Shown here: positions 45,841 to 52,956 of the stretch, piece after piece
Position numbering within the stretch: the stretch's first letter is position 1
Layout of the letters: the number at the start of each line of letters is the position of its first letter
From: Tabrizicola fusiformis
GTDB taxonomy: Bacteria > Pseudomonadota > Alphaproteobacteria > Rhodobacterales > Rhodobacteraceae
DNA: 64,000 bases
Assembly (NCBI RefSeq): GCF_013328815.1
Contig: NZ_JABUHN010000012.1
Span: 40,658 to 104,657 of the forward strand
Direction of reading: 5' to 3'
Position numbers and translations under genes: made by a program
Notes under the pieces: model-generated
Seen by the model: the letters and a program-made list of their open reading frames with translations, nothing else
The model's database searches: none
What the model was told of the DNA's origin: nothing

Positions 45841-46931
45841 CAGCGCCTCCCCTGAAAGGTCAGAAGGGTTTGCAGCGCCACCATGATGCGGTCCAGCAAA
45901 ACCCCGATCAGGCCGATGGTGAAGACCGCAACCATGATCCGGGCAAGGCTGTCGGAGGAACCGTTCTGGAATTCGTCCCAGACGAATTTGCCAAGGCCGG
46001 GGTTCTGCGACAGCATTTCGGCAGCGATCAGCACCATCCAGCCCACGCCCAGCGACAACCGCAGCCCGGTAAAGATCAGGGGCAGCGCCGAGGGCAGCAC
46101 CAGCTTGGTGATCCGCGTCCAGAGCGACAGTTTGAGGACGCGGCCGACATTCACCAGATCCTTGTCGATGGTCGCCACACCCAGCGCGGTGTTGATCAGC
46201 GTCGGCCAGAGCGAACACAGCATCACGGTGATGGCCGAGACAAGGAAGCTTTTCGGCACACCGCCGTCGCCACCATCATACAGCGCCGAAACCGTCATGG
46301 TGACGATGGGCAGCCATGCCAGAGGCGAGACCGGCTTGAACACCTGCACCAGCGGCGACAGGGCGGCATTGGCGGTGGCCGACAGCCCGGCGAGGATGCC
46401 CAGCGGAATGGCCAGCAACGAGGCCAGCAGGAAGCCAAGGAAAACGGTTTTCAAAGAGGTCAGGATCTGCCCGGAATAGGTCGGCTTGCCGGCATAGACC
46501 CGGTCCTTGACCTCATCCGCCTTGCCTGCCGCCAGAAGCTCGGCATTCTTGGTCGCCTGCTTTTCATAGAAGGCAGCCTCCCGTTCGGCCTCGTTCTGCG
46601 CCTCCTGATGCAGGACATGCACCTGTTCCCAGACCTGCGCCGGGCCGGGAATGGCGCCAAGCGAGGTTTGCACCTGCGGCGCGGCCCAGGCCCAAAGCGC
46701 CAGAAAGCCAAGGATCGACAGGACCGGAACGATCAGGCCGCGCCAGATCTCGATCCATTGCTGGCGCGGGGAATCGTCGATCAGAAGCCGCCAGAGCGGG
46801 GCGATCCACGGCAGGCCCAGCAGGCGGAACCACGGCTCTATCCGGGCGATCAGGCTTTGCAGATGGGCAAGGCGGCGGGCGCGCAGGGCGGCATCTTCTT
46901 CGGGCAGGTCGGCGGGGTCGAGCGAGGCCAT
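45840..46931 (-). CDS. nrtB: Nitrate ABC transporter permease NrtB
   Basis: 363-residue permease. Long cytoplasmic N terminus, then membrane helices with a periplasmic insertion (the segment from VHVLHQEAQNEAEREAAFYE to KDRVYAGKPTYSGQ) that is usual for NrtB/NasE. The ATPase contact loop is NVGRVLKLSLWTRITKLVLPSALP. Second gene of the transporter, 13 bp after nrtA. Confidence 0.9.
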   Translation of the reverse strand: MASLDPADLPEEDAALRARRLAHLQSLIARIEPWFRLLGLPWIAPLWRLLIDDSPRQQWIEIWRGLIVPVLSILGFLALWAWAAPQVQTSLGAIPGPAQVWEQVHVLHQEAQNEAEREAAFYEKQATKNAELLAAGKADEVKDRVYAGKPTYSGQILTSLKTVFLGFLLASLLAIPLGILAGLSATANAALSPLVQVFKPVSPLAWLPIVTMTVSALYDGGDGGVPKSFLVSAITVMLCSLWPTLINTALGVATIDKDLVNVGRVLKLSLWTRITKLVLPSALPLIFTGLRLSLGVGWMVLIAAEMLSQNPGLGKFVWDEFQNGSSDSLARIMVAVFTIGLIGVLLDRIMVALQTLLTFQGRR

Positions 46932-46944
46932 GGTCGTCCCCTCC

Positions 46945-48297
46945 TCAGTTCACGACATCGCCGCCCAGAACCATCTGGCCGGATTTCAGGCCGATGGTCA
47001 GGCTGTCGATATAGGCGTTCGGCTTGGTCCCGTCATAGACGATGCCGTCGATGAAGGCCGAGGTCGGTTCGCGGTAGCCATCGGGATCAAAGTCGAAATC
47101 GGCTTCAGCGGCCTTGCCTTCGGCAATCAACTCGCGCGCTGCGATTTCGTAGATGTCCGGGCGGTAGACCTGCCGGGCGGTCTGATCATACCAGGCATCG
47201 GGCTGGGCCTCAGCAATCTGGCCCCAGCGGCGCATCTGCGTCAGGGTCCACACCGCATCCGAATAATAGGGGAAACTGGCGTTGCTGCGGAAGAAGATGT
47301 TGAAATCAGGCTCGATCCGCTTGTCACCGGCCTCATATTCGAATGTCCCGGTCATCGAATTTGCGATCACCGCCGCATCGGCGCCGACATAATCCTTGCG
47401 CGACAGGATCTCGACCGCTTCGGCGCGATTGGCGTTGTCGTTCGCATCCAGCCACATCTGGGCGCGGATCAGCGCCTTGGTCAGCGCCTTTACCGTGTTG
47501 GGGTTGGCTTCAGCAAAATCCTTGGTCAGGCCAAAGACCTTTTCGGGATTGTTGTGGAAGATCGCGTCATCCGAAATGACGGGAACGCCGATCCCCTTGG
47601 CCACCGCCGCCTGATTCCACGGCTCACCCACCGAATAGCCGTCGATGGTGCCGGCCTCCAGCGTGGCGGGCATCTGCGGCGGCGGCGTGACGGACAGCAG
47701 CACATCCGCGCCGATCTGGCCGGAATTGTCATCGGCCGAGTAAAGGCCCGGGTTCACCCCACCCGCCGCCAGCCAGTAGCGCAGTTCGTAGTTATGCGGC
47801 GAAACCGGGAAAACCATGCCGAAGTTGAAGGGCTTGCCCGCATCGGCATAGCTTTCCAGCACGGGTTTCAGTGCCGCAGCGGAAATCGGATGGTCGGGCT
47901 TGCCATCGGTTGCCGCAAGGCCGGGCTTCATCGCCTCCCAGACCGCATTCGAGACGGTGATCGCATTGCCATTCAGGTCAAGTGCAATCGGGGCGATGAT
48001 GGCGCCCTTGGTGCCATAACCGATGGTCGAGGCGATGGGCTGGCCCGCCAGCATCTGCGCGCCGTCAATCTCGCCCGACAGCACGCGGTCAAGAAGGACT
48101 TTCCAGTTCGACTGCGCTTCAAGCGTGATGTTCAGGCCCTCATCCTCGAAAAAGCCCTTCTCCTTGGCAATGGCCAGCGGGGCCATGTCGGTCAGCTTGA
48201 TGAAGCCAAGGGTCAGGCTGTCTTTCTCGATGCCAGAGGTTTCGGCAAAGGCGGGGCAGGTGAAGGCGACGGTCAGAAGAAGGGCGGCTCGGGTCAT
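46945..48297 (-). CDS. nrtA: Nitrate ABC transporter substrate-binding protein NrtA
   Basis: 450-residue periplasmic nitrate/nitrite-binding protein with a Sec signal (MTRAALLLTVAFTCPAFA). Family segments: LTLGFIKLTDMAPLAIAKEKGFFEDEGL in pieces (FIKLTDMAPLAIAKEKGFF), QMLAGQPIASTIG, FPVSPHNYELRYWLAAGGVNPG and GYSVGEPWNQAAVAKGIG. Start at 48297 has AGGACC; an 11-codon-longer frame is less likely because its extension breaks the signal peptide. First gene of the nitrate operon, behind an attenuator-like leader. Confidence 0.92.
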   Translation of the reverse strand: MTRAALLLTVAFTCPAFAETSGIEKDSLTLGFIKLTDMAPLAIAKEKGFFEDEGLNITLEAQSNWKVLLDRVLSGEIDGAQMLAGQPIASTIGYGTKGAIIAPIALDLNGNAITVSNAVWEAMKPGLAATDGKPDHPISAAALKPVLESYADAGKPFNFGMVFPVSPHNYELRYWLAAGGVNPGLYSADDNSGQIGADVLLSVTPPPQMPATLEAGTIDGYSVGEPWNQAAVAKGIGVPVISDDAIFHNNPEKVFGLTKDFAEANPNTVKALTKALIRAQMWLDANDNANRAEAVEILSRKDYVGADAAVIANSMTGTFEYEAGDKRIEPDFNIFFRSNASFPYYSDAVWTLTQMRRWGQIAEAQPDAWYDQTARQVYRPDIYEIAARELIAEGKAAEADFDFDPDGYREPTSAFIDGIVYDGTKPNAYIDSLTIGLKSGQMVLGGDVVN

Positions 48298-48319
48298 GGG
48301 AGGTCCTGTTGGAAATGGG

Positions 48320-48374
48320 AAAAAGGCCACGCGACGCGCCTTGCATCAAAGAATGCAAGCGGTCAGGCGGCCTT
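48320..48374 (-). terminator. Leader terminator before nrtA
   Basis: On the minus strand AAGGCC (48369-48374) pairs with GGCCTT (48323-48328), followed by TTT; inside lies a second stem, CTTGCAT and ATGCAAG (48340-48359). It ends 23 bp before the nrtA start codon and would stop transcription unless prevented by the upstream hairpins. Confidence 0.75.
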
Positions 48375-48381
48375 GCCTGGG

Positions 48382-48420
48382 TTCCCGATTTTGGGAAGAA
48401 CGGAACCTCGTTGCTCCGTT
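48382..48420 (-). promoter_or_regulatory. Tandem hexaloop hairpins, likely NasT (ANTAR) binding leader
   Basis: On the minus strand two hairpins stand one base apart. The first (48399-48420) has stem AACGGAGC with GTTCCGTT and the six-base loop AACGAG, with A at position 1 and G at position 4 as in ANTAR targets. The second (48382-48397) has stem TTCCC/GGGAA and the six-base loop AAAATC (A1 kept, G4 absent). The terminator at 48320-48374 follows. NasT, encoded upstream, should bind here and let transcription into nrtA when nitrate releases it from NasS. Confidence 0.75.
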
Positions 48421-48528
48421 GATCTCAGGATTGCCCCTGCTGCCGGTGTGGGTCAAGCAAAGGCGGCTGTAGGTGCAGGGTGGCTGGTCAGCTTTTTGCT
48501 GCGATGCGGCATTCTGCCTGAAAAAGCA

Positions 48529-49638
48529 TCACGCGGCGGGGGCCGGGTCGAAAACGGCGCCGTCAAAGAAACGGTTCCGCGACAGGCGCAGGCTGCCGCT
48601 GACTGCCGGAAGCGATTCGCTGGCCTCCAATGCGCCTTCGGCCTTGTCCGAGCTGCGCGGCATCGGCGCCAGCCCGGCCAGATGCCGGCGGTAAAGATCG
48701 CTGCGGAAACAGGCGCGGGCGGTTGCAATGGCCGCGCCGGGGTTCAGGCCATGGGCTTCGGCCAGTTCGGCGCCGATCCAGCCCGCCTGACTGCGCCACG
48801 GGAAATTGGCCGTGCCGTCGTGAAAATGGATCAGGTCGGGCACAAGCTGATCCGCGACCCGGCCCTGAAGGGCGGGTTCGATATGCAGGGCCGAGGTGTC
48901 AAGGTATTCGGCCCGGGCCAGAATCTCGGCCAGTGTCGCGCTGTTCTCCGCAGCGTCCGCCCAACGCCCGGCGCGCCACAGCGCACGCAGCAAGGGGCCC
49001 GCCGCCTCGCCCCAGCCTTTGCGCGCCGCCAGAACCTTTTCCGGCGACTGGCTCCAGATATGGCTGCCGGTCAGCACGATCTGCGCTCCGGCTTCGGCGA
49101 CGGCGGCGCTGCCCCAAGGCTCGCCCACGCAAAAGCCGTCGATTTCCCCGGCCTTCAGCGCGGCGGCCATCCGCGGCGGCGGAACCACGACGATCTGCGG
49201 CGCCAATCCGGGGGCGGCGCGTGACAGCCAATAGCGCAACAAAAGCGCATGCATCGAAAACGGAAAGGGCACGCCCAGACGCAATGGGCTGCGGCCAAGC
49301 GCGGCCCCCAATGCGACCGGATCGCCAAAACCTGCGCCAATCCGGCGGCCAAGATCGCCCGAGAGACCGATCACCTGCCCGCCCAGCGACAGAACCATCA
49401 GCACTTCGGTCGCGCCGGTGCCGCCGCCAAGGCCAAGCGCGCGCGCCACCGGCATCGCCGACAGCATATGCGCCGCCGCGACCGCACCACTGTCCAGCAT
49501 GTCGCGCAGTTGCGACCAACTGGCGGCCCGGGTCAGCGTCAGGCTCAGGCCCTCTTCCTCGGCAAAGCCCATTTCGCGCGCGACAACCAGCGGCGCCGCA
49601 TCCAGAAGCGGCACATAGCCCAAGGCAAGCGGCGTCAT
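48529..49638 (-). CDS. nasS: Nitrate sensor NasS
   Basis: 369-residue NrtA-like protein without an export signal (starts MTPLALGYVPLLDAAPLVV), hence cytoplasmic. It binds nitrate or nitrite and holds the antiterminator NasT when ligand is absent. Shared features with NrtA: VAREMGFAEEEGLSL, HMLSAMPVARALG, VPFPFSMHALLLRYWLSRAAPGL in pieces, and IDGFCVGEPWGSAAVAEAG. Start at 49638 overlaps the nasT stop as ATGA. Typical nasT-nasS-nrt order. Confidence 0.9.
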   Translation of the reverse strand: MTPLALGYVPLLDAAPLVVAREMGFAEEEGLSLTLTRAASWSQLRDMLDSGAVAAAHMLSAMPVARALGLGGGTGATEVLMVLSLGGQVIGLSGDLGRRIGAGFGDPVALGAALGRSPLRLGVPFPFSMHALLLRYWLSRAAPGLAPQIVVVPPPRMAAALKAGEIDGFCVGEPWGSAAVAEAGAQIVLTGSHIWSQSPEKVLAARKGWGEAAGPLLRALWRAGRWADAAENSATLAEILARAEYLDTSALHIEPALQGRVADQLVPDLIHFHDGTANFPWRSQAGWIGAELAEAHGLNPGAAIATARACFRSDLYRRHLAGLAPMPRSSDKAEGALEASESLPAVSGSLRLSRNRFFDGAVFDPAPAA

Positions 49639-50219
49639 CGCAGCAACTCCGCCGCCGTGACCAGCGCCTGTGCCAGTTCGCCCAACCGCTTGCCCTGATC
49701 CATGGCGGTCTTGCGCATCAGCGCATAGGCTTCTTCCTCGCCGATGCCCTTGGCGCACATCAGGATGCCCTTGGCCCGGTCAATCACCTTGCGCTCTTCC
49801 AGCGCGGCCTTGGTCGCGGCCAGTTCGGTGCGCATCCGGGCGAACATGTGAAACCGCGCGATGGCGGCATCCAGAATAGGGCGGAGGCGCTCGGAGCGCA
49901 GACCATCCACGACATAGGCCGAAACGCCCGCCTCGATCGCCGCCCGTGTGAGGCCCTGATCCGAACGGTCCACGAACATCGCAACCGGACGCTCCAGCGG
50001 CCCGGCAGCCAGCGTCAGCTCTTCCAGCTCATCGCGCGATGGGTCGCCGGCGTCGATCAGCACAAGGTCAGGCCGGGTTTCCGCAACACGCCGGGCCAAT
50101 CCGCTGCCCGAGCCGATGATGGCAATGCGGTGCTGCCCGGCATCACGCAGCGCGTCCACGATCATCATGGCGCGGTCACGGTCCTGCTCGACAACGATGA
50201 TGGTCAGCGCAGCTTCCAT
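49635..50219 (-). CDS. nasT: ANTAR-domain antiterminator NasT
   Basis: 194 residues: a degenerate receiver domain (TIIVVEQDRDRAMMIVDALRDAG, VLIDAGDPSRDELEEL) followed by an ANTAR RNA-binding domain (about residues 125-190; ALEERKVIDRAKGILMCAKGIGEEEAYALMRKTAMDQGKRLGELAQALV in pieces: RKVIDRAKGILMCAKGIGEE, AYALMRKTAMDQGKRLGE). It binds leader hairpins to prevent termination before nrtA. The start at 50219 gives the family N terminus; a start 12 codons earlier cannot be excluded and neither has a strong ribosome site. The 302-bp gap 50220-50521 upstream holds no gene I can support. Confidence 0.9.
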   Translation of the reverse strand: MEAALTIIVVEQDRDRAMMIVDALRDAGQHRIAIIGSGSGLARRVAETRPDLVLIDAGDPSRDELEELTLAAGPLERPVAMFVDRSDQGLTRAAIEAGVSAYVVDGLRSERLRPILDAAIARFHMFARMRTELAATKAALEERKVIDRAKGILMCAKGIGEEEAYALMRKTAMDQGKRLGELAQALVTAAELLR

Positions 50220-50521
50220 GCAATCGCTGTGCGGGACTGCATGGCACAAGGCCATGTCAGAAGGGGCGCGAAGGCCATTCTCACCGGCATTCGCATGGAA
50301 ATTCGGCGGAAATCCCAGATATGACCGAAAAATGGGCTAAAACGCGCCGATGGGATCAGGGATAGGCCGCCGACAGGCGCTTGCCGATCAATGGCGCAAG
50401 GCCGATCATCTGGGCCCGTTTATGCGCCGGATTCAGTGGGGCGTTTCGGACCTGTGCTGTTTCTGCCGGGTCTTCAGCACGAGTCCACAAGATGCTGCGG
50501 CCTCAGGCACTGGCTCGCGGT

Positions 50522-51436
50522 TCAGGGCGGTGAGGCTGCTTCGCCCGGATGGGTGCTGGCCTGCCGGACGGCCTCGGCAATCTGCATCAGTTGCGCCTCG
50601 AGCGGGTTTGATTTGCGCCAAACCATGCCGATGCGCCGCACCGGCTGCGGTTCACGGAACCGCGCGACCGCCACCGGGGCCGAGCGGGTTTCCACCGCCA
50701 CCGCCATTTCCGGGATCAGCGTCACGCCGAACCCCGCCCCCACCATCTGCACCAGCGTTGACAGCGTGCTGCCGTCCAGCATTTCCCGCGGGCGCGAGGG
50801 CGGAAGATCGCAGAACGACAGCGCCTGTTCGCGGAAGCAATGCCCCTCTTCCAGCAGCAAAAGCCGCATCTCGCGCAGCATGGCCGGGCTTGGCACCGGC
50901 TTGGCCCGGTCTTCGGCGGGGCGCACCAGAACAAAAGGTTCACTGAGCAGCGCAACCTCGGTCAGGGCGGGTTCCGAAACCGGCAGCGCAAGGATGGCGG
51001 CATCCAGCCGCCCGTCAAGCAGCTCTTCCAGCAGGCGCGGCGTGACCGTTTCGCGCAACAGCGGCCGCAGGTCGGGAAACAGGCCCTGCAAATGCGTGAT
51101 GATCGCGGGCAAGAGATAGGGCGCGACGGTGGGAATGACGCCGATGCGCAGCTTGCCCGAGGGTTTGCCGCCGGTGGCGCGGGCAAGGTCTTCCAATTCG
51201 TCCACCGCCTGCAGAATGCCGTCGGACCGGGCCAGAAACGCCTCGCCAAAGCCGGTCAGGCTGATCTGTCTTGCGCCGCGCTCGAACAGCGCGGTGCCAA
51301 GGCTGTCTTCCAGCACCTTGATCTGCATCGACAGCGCGGGCTGCGTCACGGCGCAATCGTCGGCGGCGCGGCCGAAGTGGCGGTGCCGGGCAAGGGCGAC
51401 GAAATAGCGTATCTGCCGCAGGGTGATATTTGCCAT
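50522..51436 (-). CDS. oxyR: Peroxide-responsive LysR-type regulator OxyR
   Basis: 304 residues. The N-terminal winged helix (LRQIRYFVALARHRHFGRAADDCAVTQPALSMQIK in pieces) is followed by the sensor domain with the two redox cysteines Cys200 and Cys209 in EEGHCFREQALSFCDLP, the same 9-residue spacing as in E. coli (199/208). Disulfide formation by peroxide turns on catalase and related genes. No katG or ahpC adjoins it here. Confidence 0.92.
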   Translation of the reverse strand: MANITLRQIRYFVALARHRHFGRAADDCAVTQPALSMQIKVLEDSLGTALFERGARQISLTGFGEAFLARSDGILQAVDELEDLARATGGKPSGKLRIGVIPTVAPYLLPAIITHLQGLFPDLRPLLRETVTPRLLEELLDGRLDAAILALPVSEPALTEVALLSEPFVLVRPAEDRAKPVPSPAMLREMRLLLLEEGHCFREQALSFCDLPPSRPREMLDGSTLSTLVQMVGAGFGVTLIPEMAVAVETRSAPVAVARFREPQPVRRIGMVWRKSNPLEAQLMQIAEAVRQASTHPGEAASPP

Positions 51437-51514
51437 CAGGGTTGCCTTGCCATTTTCTGCGTCTTGCCAAGTTCTCCTGATGATAGTGCTGCTGCGACGG
51501 CAAGGCCAGCCGCC

Positions 51515-52828
51515 TCAGCCCGGGCGGCGTTTGCGGCGGGGGCCTGCGGGGATGCCCGCCAGCTCGCGGTAATGCGCAAGGGTGCGGCGGGGCAGGGTGA
51601 TGCCGGTCTCGACCGCCAGCGCCTTGACCAGCCTTGCATCGCTGAGGGGGCGGGCGGGGTCTTCGGCGGCAATCAGCGCGGCAAGCCGGTGGCGCAGCGC
51701 GGCGGCAGACAGGCTCTGCCCCTCGATCGCGCCCGACCGGGCGCCGCTGAACATCTGGCGCAGCCAGATCGTGCCGCGGGGGGTGTCGATTGCGGCCCCT
51801 GCGACCACCCGGCTGATCGTGCTTTCATGCAGGTCCAGTGCCGCACCCACCTCGGCCATTGTCATCGGTTCCAGCGCCGCCGGTCCCTGCGACAGCGCCA
51901 CTTGTTGCCGGGCGGCAATTTCGCGGCCCACCCGCAAAAGGGTGGCGTTGCGCGCCTCGACCGCCTGTTTCAGCCCGCGGGCAATGGCCAGCGCGGCGCG
52001 GTCCGCCGCCTCGCTGCGCTGCACCTTGACCGTGGGCAGGGCCGAACGGTTCAGCGCAATCTCCCACCCCGCCGTGCCAAGCGGGCGTGCCAGAAGGTCC
52101 GGCTCGCGCGGGGGGGGCGGCAGGGCGCCGTTGCCGAACCCGGCGTCAAAGCTGGCGCCGGGTTTCGGGTCCATCCCCCGGATCAGGCGGAAGCGGGCCA
52201 GAACTTCGGCCTCGGTTGCGCCACAGGCCCGGGCCAGCCGGGCAAAATCGCCACTGGCCAGCAACGGAAGATTGGCCAGAATGGCCGACATGATCGGGTC
52301 CAGCACCCCCGCCTCGCGCGCCTGAAGCCGCAGGCAATCGGCCAGATCGCGGGCAAAAAGCCCTGCCGGTTCAATCGTTTGCAACCGGTCCAGCACGGCA
52401 GACACTTCGGCCTCGCTCATTTGCAGTCCGGCGGCGATGGCGGCGGGCGGGCGGGCCAGCCAGCCCGAAGGCTCCAGCGCCTCGGCCAAAGCCTCGGCGA
52501 TGCGGCGGGCGCGGGCGGGCAGGTTCAGCGTGGCGATGGCCTGCAGAACATGCGCAATCAGGCTGGGCGAGGTGGCGGGGGCAAGGTCGGGCTCTGCCCC
52601 GCCGCGCCCGCCCAAAGGTTCAAACACACCGCGCCAGCGCGGCAGCCAGTCGCCCGGCGGGGCAAGAACCCGGTCCAACCGCAGATGCGGATTGGCCGCC
52701 GCCTGTTCCTCAAGATAGCGGGTCAGCCCGGCGGCATCGGTGCGCAGGATGCCGATGGCGCCTTGCAGACTGGGGTTCAGCGCAAGCCGCTGCGTCTGGG
52801 TCAGGTTGATGCGGGGGCTGTTGGCCAT
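51515..52828 (-). CDS. rpoN: RNA polymerase sigma-54 factor, short divergent copy
   Basis: 437 residues, shorter than the usual 480-500. The N-terminal activator-interacting region is LTQTQRLALNPSLQGAIGIL. A core-binding region follows, then the -12 helix-turn-helix (MAEVGAALDLHESTISRVV), and the RpoN box at the C terminus reads LPRRTLAHYRE where the consensus is ARRTVAKYRE. Rhodobacter species often carry several rpoN genes serving different regulons. No nif or flagellar gene adjoins this one, so its regulon cannot be read from context. Confidence 0.88.
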   Translation of the reverse strand: MANSPRINLTQTQRLALNPSLQGAIGILRTDAAGLTRYLEEQAAANPHLRLDRVLAPPGDWLPRWRGVFEPLGGRGGAEPDLAPATSPSLIAHVLQAIATLNLPARARRIAEALAEALEPSGWLARPPAAIAAGLQMSEAEVSAVLDRLQTIEPAGLFARDLADCLRLQAREAGVLDPIMSAILANLPLLASGDFARLARACGATEAEVLARFRLIRGMDPKPGASFDAGFGNGALPPPPREPDLLARPLGTAGWEIALNRSALPTVKVQRSEAADRAALAIARGLKQAVEARNATLLRVGREIAARQQVALSQGPAALEPMTMAEVGAALDLHESTISRVVAGAAIDTPRGTIWLRQMFSGARSGAIEGQSLSAAALRHRLAALIAAEDPARPLSDARLVKALAVETGITLPRRTLAHYRELAGIPAGPRRKRRPG

Positions 52829-52956
52829 CTGGACCCGGGGCTGTTTTCCCGCAGAATGGCGCCTTGCCGGGGCGGCGGCAAGCGGAGCCTGCAGGCCGGG
52901 TCTGTCGCCTGCCGCAAATGCCGCATAGGATCGCAGGCGGCAGGCAGGAGGCGGCG

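Noticed and set aside
48429..48470. Possible sigma-54 (-24/-12) promoter before nrtA
   Set aside because: A GG and a GC pair are present but only 8 bases apart, not the required 10.
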